DNA of 64,000 nucleotides, from positions 2,317,339-2,381,338 of the forward strand of contig JAJEKV010000025.1 of assembly GCA_021234155.1 (NCBI GenBank). The letters run 5' to 3'. This stretch comes from Isoetes taiwanensis. Lineage: Eukaryota > Streptophyta > Lycopodiopsida > Isoetales > Isoetaceae. The notes under the pieces were generated by a model, which worked only from the letters and a program-made list of their open reading frames with translations, was not told the origin of the DNA and ran no database searches. The translations under genes and the position numbers were made by a program. Position 1 is the stretch's first letter, and every line of letters begins with the position of its first letter. This document shows positions 57,818 to 64,000 of this stretch, piece by piece.

Positions 57818-58060
57818 GGGCGTTTGATCTAGTGGTAATACACTAGTTCCTTAGCAATGTGGTCTCGAGTTCGAGACCGCCCAGAATCGCACTCGGTACT
57901 GTTGGGGGTCAAATCCCAATAGACGCAATGTATCCCAATAGACGCAATGTAAGGTGGTTGGGGGCAGGGCCCAACCAAGCAATGTAGCGTGGTGTGTGGT
58001 CACATGTCCAGTTGGATGCTGCCTAGTGGCGTGACGTTAAAACTACTATCTATCTCATAA
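57818..58060 (+). mobile_element. tRNA-derived SINE with TATC tail
   Basis: The head has an A box-like TTGATCTAGTGGTAATACAC (57828) and a B box-like GGTCTCGAGTTCGAGACC (57861-57878). A body with GGGGGCAGGGCCCAACCAAG follows, and the end is GGCGTGACGTTAAAACTACT plus TATCTATC. The last ~20 bases resemble the LINE tail ends at 43706, 53092 and 57178. A short internal duplication (TCCCAATAGACGCAATGTA, 57914-57950) and a tandem duplication of its 3' part follow. Confidence 0.7.
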
Positions 58061-58303
58061 ATTGATTAAAAGTTGAGCCCCAATTGATGAAAATGTTAAA
58101 ATATGATATAATAGATAATACTTCGCAATGTAAGGTGGTTGGGGGCAGGGCCCAACCAAGCAATGTAGCGTGGTGTGTGGTCACATGTCAAGTTGGATGC
58201 TGCCTAGTGGCGTGACGTTAAAACTACTATCTATCTCATAAATTGATTAAAAGTTGAGCCCCAATTGATGAAAATGTTAAAATATGATATAATAGATAAT
58301 ACT
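57943..58303. repeat. 181-bp tandem duplication of the SINE 3' part and flank
   Basis: CGCAATGTAAGGTGGTTGGG begins both copies, at 57943 and 58124. The two 181-base units include the SINE body, its TATC tail and about 75 bases of flank ending AATAGATAATACTT. They differ by very few bases (CATGTCC versus CATGTCA), so the duplication is recent. Confidence 0.9.
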
Positions 58304-58439
58304 TCGCAAATATAAATGACACTTGATTCCTGCTTGAAAAGCACCCCCACTAAAAGAGACCTTCGCCTCTGACTTCAAGAGATCTTCACAATATAACAAA
58401 GAAAAGATGGATGGAATTTTAATAGTTGCTTATGTGCAC

Positions 58440-60279
58440 GTAGTACAAATGGCAACTGGGGAGCCCATTCCGTCTCCGGAATGGAAAACAGCACTCCAAT
58501 TCTGCTCAGCAGGTCATGAACAGGTAATCAGCTGCTAAATCCCTTCTCCCCAGTTGCCATGTTGTGGGGGGATGAAGTTGGGTCGCTGATTCTAGGACCT
58601 GCTCCCGGCTGCCGCCGGTCGCAGGATCCCCTGGAATCAGCTTCCCAACTTCCATCCCCCCATACATAAAGGAATTATAACTTGAATCACTGTGACGCTC
58701 CCAGAACATATACGACGCTCGGGCGTATACATACGGGGACTTCCCCCTCCCATGGCAACCATCTCGCCATGAGCAGAGGGCCCTCCGTCTAACTCGGCCC
58801 ATCTATGGAAAGATGCTCGAGTGAAGGACACAGAGGGGTCATTCGGCCCACGCCTTCGATGGGGCTCCCATGTCGCGGAAGCGTGAATACAAGGTCATCA
58901 TACAGCATAATCATATCATAAATACCACCACGAAGGGTGGCACATCCATCCAATTGATAATAACAGAGAAGATACATTTAATACTAGAAGAAACACCCCA
59001 CCCATGGTTCTACCCCGGCTCAGACTCTAGTGAGGATCGACTGACGGCTAGGTTTTAAGAGATCAGCAGACCGAATCTTGGCATGGCGTTGGATGGCATA
59101 GAACATCGGCTAGGGTTGTCCACTCCATCCGCCCCTCCTATACACACTTTGCAGATGAGTCGAATCATGCTATGGCATCGCTATAGCCTTCCGGAGGCGC
59201 AGACTCAAGGTATCACCCTTCGAGCCTACTCCAGGTTTCATGAAGACCTGGTCCGATGAGGCAGGTCAGGGAAGTGTCCCCTTCCAGGATCACAGCGGTT
59301 CCATGGGTAAGCTAGAGAATATGTGCCGCATCGGGCCGACCCCGCATCCGTGCCCACCTACTCCCCTAACTTTATCTTCAAAGTACACGGGATGCCCCAT
59401 ACGGGTCACACCTCCGCACCGGGGAGAGTGTCGGACCCATACCCGCCCTCACGTGGATCGGGGCTATCGGGCCTAGCCCTTTGTAGGAGTCCTGGGAGCC
59501 TTTTATGTTCGTGCAAGACCCCACCCCACTTCACCGCTGCGTCCCTTCTCGGTGCTAAGCAATTCCATAGCATCCCGACCCGGTGGTCTCTTGCTGTGTG
59601 CCGCAACTAATGGGAATATCTGGGGCTCTATCTAGGAGCATACTACAATATATGGGCTCAGAGGTCTCTACCCCCCTTTAATCCCTGCTTTACGGAAGCT
59701 GACAGAGATACTTTCATAGATTCATCCATCCTTACTTAACAAAGCATAATCCATAATTGAAATATAATCCTCAATATCAAAGAAGGGTTAGTCCTAAACA
59801 AAGATAACCAGAGAAGACTAACTGAGGCACCATCCTAGAAGCTCAAGCTAGACTACCCACTAACCCGAGTTTCTGCTAGAACCGTTATCATGGGGCACCT
59901 CCATCTTTCAGCAACTTGGGTGTTCAGCAACAACTTCAGCAACTTGGGTGTTCAGCAACAACTGGGGCGCTCAGCAGCTGCTCCTCCTGGTTCGATTTTG
60001 GGGCCAAATGGGATAGGGATCCAATTTGATGCCCCAAGTTAGCATTCCCATGCTGGCCAATCGAATTTGGCCAAGTGGCGCCTTCCTAATTAATCAATTA
60101 ACCCATTTAAGTTAATTTGACAATACTTGTAATTAACCTTTAATAATTAATTTAGCATAGCTAAATTAATCCCTTTTAGGTCAACCCCCTAGGTTAAAAT
60201 ACCCCATGGTGGCGTATCTTTACTGGGTGATGTGTCAGTATATTTATACGTATACCGTATAAATACTTGGAACGTCACA
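58440..60279 (-). mobile_element. Ty3 3' LTR region, left limit unresolved
   Basis: On the minus strand, GGAGGGGAGAA (polypurine tract) is followed at 60279 by TGTGACGTTCC, the LTR start, then TATTTATACGGTATACGTAT. The left end is uncertain: a matching inverted TGTGACGCTCC occurs at 58691 and could be the other end or an inverted LTR-like start. A 27-base duplication (CAGCAACTTGGGTGTTCAGC) lies at about 59920-59970. No gene was recognised; ORFs here look incidental. Confidence 0.55.
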
Positions 60280-60771
60280 TTCTCCCCTCCTTAGAAATAA
60301 TGCTGTCCTCAGCATTAGGGTTAGTTAAAAATATAAGAAATTATACCTAAAAGAAGGAAGGTAATTCCTCATTTCCAAAGGTAATAACATTAAAATTCAA
60401 AGCATATAAGAGCTTAAGCACCAGGGTGCATTTCTCATAATTATCATAAAAGAGGTTTAAGGACCGAAGTCCGATATCAAACATCACAGTGACAAAAAAG
60501 TAACACATGTAGACAAGGTAAAACTGGAGAAGTCGGGCCATCAGCAACCCTCTGTACATGGGCAGGTCACGTACTACTCACTGGCCTGCACATGTCAATA
60601 CATCAGTATATAGATATTATAAGTAGGTTGTGGTTGAAGGGACCACCCCCTATAAGAAATAAAAGGAAAACCTATTTACAAGGGAACCTATCATGCCTAT
60701 GGTTCGCAATTCATTGCGGCGTAAGGAATGACCAAGTTCCCATTATAGCCGAGATGAATGCGGCCTATGAC
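60280..60771 (-). other. 3' untranslated part of the second Ty3 element
   Basis: This stretch lies between the integrase stop and the LTR. It contains only short frames and the polypurine tract at its left end. Confidence 0.5.
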
Positions 60772-62682
60772 CTACATGCCTTCCAAGCAATTCGCGGTCA
60801 TGCCAACATCGACAATACACCACGTCCTAGAGAACACGAAGGTGATCTCATCATCGGTAACTATTGTCAACCACGATGCATCTACCCCTCTACTGCATGA
60901 TTCTCGGCGAATCAAGCCTTCAAGCTTACCGCCGGGTGCGGGGTTGATAACATCGTTGATGGTGCAGCCCTGAGATTCCCGCATGAAGTCTGGATAGTGC
61001 TTCTCAAGGTCTATCTTCATCACCCACGTAGCATCTTCAACTGGCAAGTGTTTCCACTTAACCAAGTATTGCAACATTTGAGTCCTTCTGGTCTGCTTAT
61101 AAGCTCGATCAAGAAGAGCTTCAGGCACTATATCTAGATGCTCCTCTGTCATCTCAAGGAGGGTGGGTGTATCCAAGATCTCCTCTGGATCTGGGGTATG
61201 TTGCTTCAGAAGACTCACGTGAAAGACCTTGTGGATCTTCAAGCGGGGTGGCAAATCCAAATGATATGCCTGTTCTCCCACACGTTCAATGATTTTGAAC
61301 GGGCCAGCCCATCTGGGTGCGAGCTTCTTGCAGTTGCCAATCTTAAGCTTGGCTTGTTTAACCTTAATCTTGAGCCAAACTGATTCGCCCACCTGGAAGA
61401 CTCGTGGGGTTCTGTGCTTATCCGCGACACTCTTCTGACGACTGCGTGCAGCTAACAAGTAACCACGAACTTCCTCAACCAAAGCTTGCATTTCCAAGAG
61501 GAGCTGTTGAGAAACCTCCACCTTAGAAACGGGATTATGCCATGTGTCTGGAGTAAGGCATTGATACCCATAATTTATCATGAAGGGAGACATTCTGGAA
61601 GACTCCTGTTTCATGCCATTATAGGCAAATTCGACCAAATAAATATAGTCGGCCCATTGTGACTGCTTACTCCACACATAACTCCGCAGCATGTCCTCTA
61701 TAATGCGATTGGTACGCTCTGTCTGACCATCCGTCTGAGGATGATATGCCGTACTCATAGCAAGCTTGGTTTGGATGGTGGCAAAGAAATCTTTCCAAAA
61801 TGCACTTACGAATTTGGGATCCCTGACGGATACGATAACTCTTGGCATTCCATGCAATCTGAAGATCTCCTTTGTAAACAGCAAAGCAGTATCGAAGGCT
61901 GTATCCGTGGTACGACATGGCAAGAAATGAGCCATTTTCGACAATTTGTCGACCACTACCATTAATGCATCATATCCACTGAGAGTACGTGGAAGGCCCA
62001 CAATAAAATCCATGGTTATTACTTCCCATTTGGCATTGGGCACATCCAGAGGTTGCAACTCTCCTGGAATCCTTAATTGCTCAGCCTTGGTTTGTTGACA
62101 CACCTGACACTGCTTAATATACCTGGCAATGTCCTTCTTCATGGAAGGCCAAAAATAACTGGAGCGGATCTTAAAGTAGGTCTTCATAAAACCTGCATGT
62201 CCAGCTATAGGGCTGTTGTGTGTGTCATGAAGAATAAGTTTACGGACTCCGAAAGTCTCAGATACACACAACTTATCTTTGTAATATAACAAATTGCCCT
62301 CTTTCTCATATGAACGGAAGGCTTCACGTTCTTTATCTGTGCGTGCCTCCTTAGCCAAACTATCCCACACATCACGGAACTCTGGATCCGTGGCCAAGGT
62401 CTGCGTTATCTGTTTCCCGAACTCACTGGTGAGTGTGGAACAATGGGTGCGGGTTACCAAGGGATGGCATGACAACGCATCCGCAACGACATTGTGTTTC
62501 CCAGGCTTATACATAATCTCAAAATCGTACTCCTCTAGAAATTCCATCCATCTCCTTTGACGGAGGTTGAGATTCGGCTGGGTTGATAGATAACGGAGAC
62601 TCTGATGATTCGTATCAAGCTGAAATCTTCTACCAAGAAGGTAGTGTCTCCATATACGCAGAACGTGGACTACGGCCAACAA
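60772..62682 (-). CDS. Ty3 RNase H-integrase-chromodomain ORF, 636 codons
   Basis: The frame begins inside RNase H (LLGRRFQLDTNHQSLRYLST). Integrase follows, with a zinc-binding HHCC region (ILHDTHNSPIAGHAGFMKTY, CQVCQQTK), a core (ITMDFIVGLPRTLSGYDALM, STAYHPQTDGQTERTNRIIE) and a C-terminal part (VWLKIKVKQAKLKIGN, YHLDLPPRLKIHKVFHVSLL). A chromodomain ends it (LQYLVKWKHLPVEDATWV). The integrase second Asp motif, usually SDRD, reads SVRD, and the RNase H TDH motif reads TNH, so both enzymes are probably inactive. The frame stays open after a stop at 62704. The first Met is not a true start. Confidence 0.85.
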   Translation of the reverse strand: MLAVVHVLRIWRHYLLGRRFQLDTNHQSLRYLSTQPNLNLRQRRWMEFLEEYDFEIMYKPGKHNVVADALSCHPLVTRTHCSTLTSEFGKQITQTLATDPEFRDVWDSLAKEARTDKEREAFRSYEKEGNLLYYKDKLCVSETFGVRKLILHDTHNSPIAGHAGFMKTYFKIRSSYFWPSMKKDIARYIKQCQVCQQTKAEQLRIPGELQPLDVPNAKWEVITMDFIVGLPRTLSGYDALMVVVDKLSKMAHFLPCRTTDTAFDTALLFTKEIFRLHGMPRVIVSVRDPKFVSAFWKDFFATIQTKLAMSTAYHPQTDGQTERTNRIIEDMLRSYVWSKQSQWADYIYLVEFAYNGMKQESSRMSPFMINYGYQCLTPDTWHNPVSKVEVSQQLLLEMQALVEEVRGYLLAARSRQKSVADKHRTPRVFQVGESVWLKIKVKQAKLKIGNCKKLAPRWAGPFKIIERVGEQAYHLDLPPRLKIHKVFHVSLLKQHTPDPEEILDTPTLLEMTEEHLDIVPEALLDRAYKQTRRTQMLQYLVKWKHLPVEDATWVMKIDLEKHYPDFMRESQGCTINDVINPAPGGKLEGLIRRESCSRGVDASWLTIVTDDEITFVFSRTWCIVDVGMTANCLEGM

Positions 62683-63999
62683 CTCCTGATCATGGGTAGG
62701 GTATCACTGCTCAGTCTCATTCATTTTCTTTGAATCATAGGCAATAACCCTCCCCTCCTGCATTAGGACTCCACCGGTAGCAATCTTACTGGCATCCGTT
62801 GCTACTAGTTTATCCTTTTCGGGGTCCGGCAATGTGAGGACTGGTGCTGACGTTAAAGCATCCTTAAGCTTCTAAAAACTTCCCTGGACCTTTGCTTTCC
62901 AATGCTCAATCCAATCCATCACTTTCTCATGCTTTGTAAGATCAGTAAGAGGTGCTGCAATCTTTGCAAAATCCTTAACAAATTTCCGGTAATACCCTGC
63001 CAATCCCAAGAAACTTCGGACCTCTGAAACATTACCTGGAAGGGGCCAATCCTTCACTGCCTCTATCTTCGCTGGATCTGTAGCAATTCCCTCTGCTGAA
63101 ATAACATGTCCCAAATAGTCCACCTTCGGAGTGGAAAACTTGCACTTAAAGAACTTGGCAAAGAGCTGGTGACGTCTTAGCTTTTGTAGGGCCAACCGAA
63201 GATGTTTCTCATGCTCCTCCAGGGTCTTACTATAGATGAGAATGTCGTCAAAGAAAATAACAACAAAATCATCCAAGTATTATCGGAAGACATCATTCAT
63301 TAACCGCATAAAAGTTGCGGGGGCATTAGTTAGTCCAAAAGGCATAACGTAAACTCATAATGCCCATATCTAGTGCGAAAAGCAGACTTATGGATGTCCT
63401 CCTCTTTAATTCTTATTTGGTGATACCCGGAGCGTAAGTCAATCTTTGAGAAGTACTTGGCCCCTTGCAACTGGTCCATAAGATCGTCTGCTCTAGGCAA
63501 AGCATAGTGATTCTTGATCGTATGCTTGTTGAGTTGCCGATAATCAATACACATCCTCAGGGAGCCATCCTTCTTCTTAACAAACAGGATAGGAGCGCCA
63601 AAAGGCGAAACACTAGGACGAATGAAACCTAGGTTTAGTAACTCCTGAAGTTGCTTCTTAAGCTCTACCAATTCAGGGAGACTCATACGGTACGGGGCCT
63701 TACTGGTAGGCTTAGTACCTGGTCCCAAAGCTATCTCACATTCTACCCCTCTGAATGGAGGTAGTTTCTGGATCTCGTCTGGGAAGAGATCGCTAAATTC
63801 CCGGAGAAGTTTAGCAATGCTTTCTGGCAACGCATCAACTATTTGCTTCTGCTTAGCATCTGACTCAATGGATGCAAGTCTGACAACGCAAAGTAACTTA
63901 TCCTTGCGTATAGCCTTATTTAACTGTATGATGGACATAGACTGCATAATGGGGTTTAATGGATCACCTTTTATAGTTATGCGGGCTCCATTAGCTGCG
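62683..63999 (-). pseudogene. Ty3 reverse transcriptase part, broken; runs off the window
   Basis: Continues the element at 60772-62682 upstream: a stop at 62704-62706, then RNase H start and connection region, a stop near 62866, RT 63276-62872 ([20 protein letters not shown]), a stop at 63280-63282, a one-base deletion near 63349, and RT N-terminal part 63947-63330 ([36 protein letters not shown]). Upstream of 63947 the frame continues towards protease outside the window. The FDD catalytic motif is intact, but the frame is broken several times. Confidence 0.85.
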
Positions 64000-64000
64000 T

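Noticed and set aside
59240-59610. Overlapping ORFs in the Ty3 LTR region
   Set aside because: No domain, overlapping frames on both strands, and position within presumed LTR DNA.

Overview
The window reads as nuclear DNA from a land plant and consists almost entirely of transposable elements and their decay products. Plant indicators are PPR gene fragments, an exon of a plant-type cyclic nucleotide-gated channel, a plant-type GT29 sialyltransferase-like gene, chromodomain Ty3/Gypsy elements, a Helitron with plant-type ends and a CACTA element. No species can be named. The element mix (a GHTH-D-D-ID transposase-like gene, a ZNF862-like hAT, much unassigned repeat DNA) would suit a fern, lycophyte or bryophyte, but this is inference.

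Layout. 0-4 kb: a hairpin-forming minisatellite, a long inverted-repeat (foldback) element and a 5'-truncated LINE. 4.9-16.4 kb: a decayed region, possibly one large DNA transposon. It is marked by palindromic GGGCGCCCGCCC repeats and has divergent coding remnants: a minus-strand gene whose first nine residues equal the histone H3 tail, and a plus-strand transposase-like gene with an intact 322-codon last part. 17.0-17.9 kb: a coiled-coil gene fragment interrupted by a 2.56 kb non-autonomous Helitron (17925-20485). 21.2-21.8 kb: a chimeric Ty3 fragment. 22066-40082: an 18 kb CACTA element with CACTA ends, a candidate 3-bp target duplication (AAA) and subterminal palindromes, holding about 13 copies of a ~1.08 kb higher-order tandem repeat (26.0-40.0 kb). 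40.3-42.5 kb: one CNGC exon and two PPR pseudogene fragments in opposite orientation. 43.1-45.9 kb: a hAT transposase pseudogene with introns. 46.2-51.9 kb: two Ty3 remnants meeting tail to tail at inverted LTR pieces that carry a tRNA-like module. 51.9-53.1 kb: a LINE 3' portion. 54.4-55.8 kb: the intact GT29 gene. 57.2-58.3 kb: a LINE tail, a tRNA-derived SINE and a 181-bp tandem duplication. 58.4-64 kb: a second chromodomain Ty3 element on the minus strand, running off the right edge.

The GT29 gene is the only full-length host gene with a clear function. Most retroelement stop codons are explained by C-to-T or G-to-A changes, as expected from deamination of methylated cytosine. The points most worth following are the tandem array inside the CACTA element, the H3-tail-like start of the minus-strand gene at 10793, the paired 3' tails shared by the SINE and LINE, and the tRNA-like module inside the LTRs.
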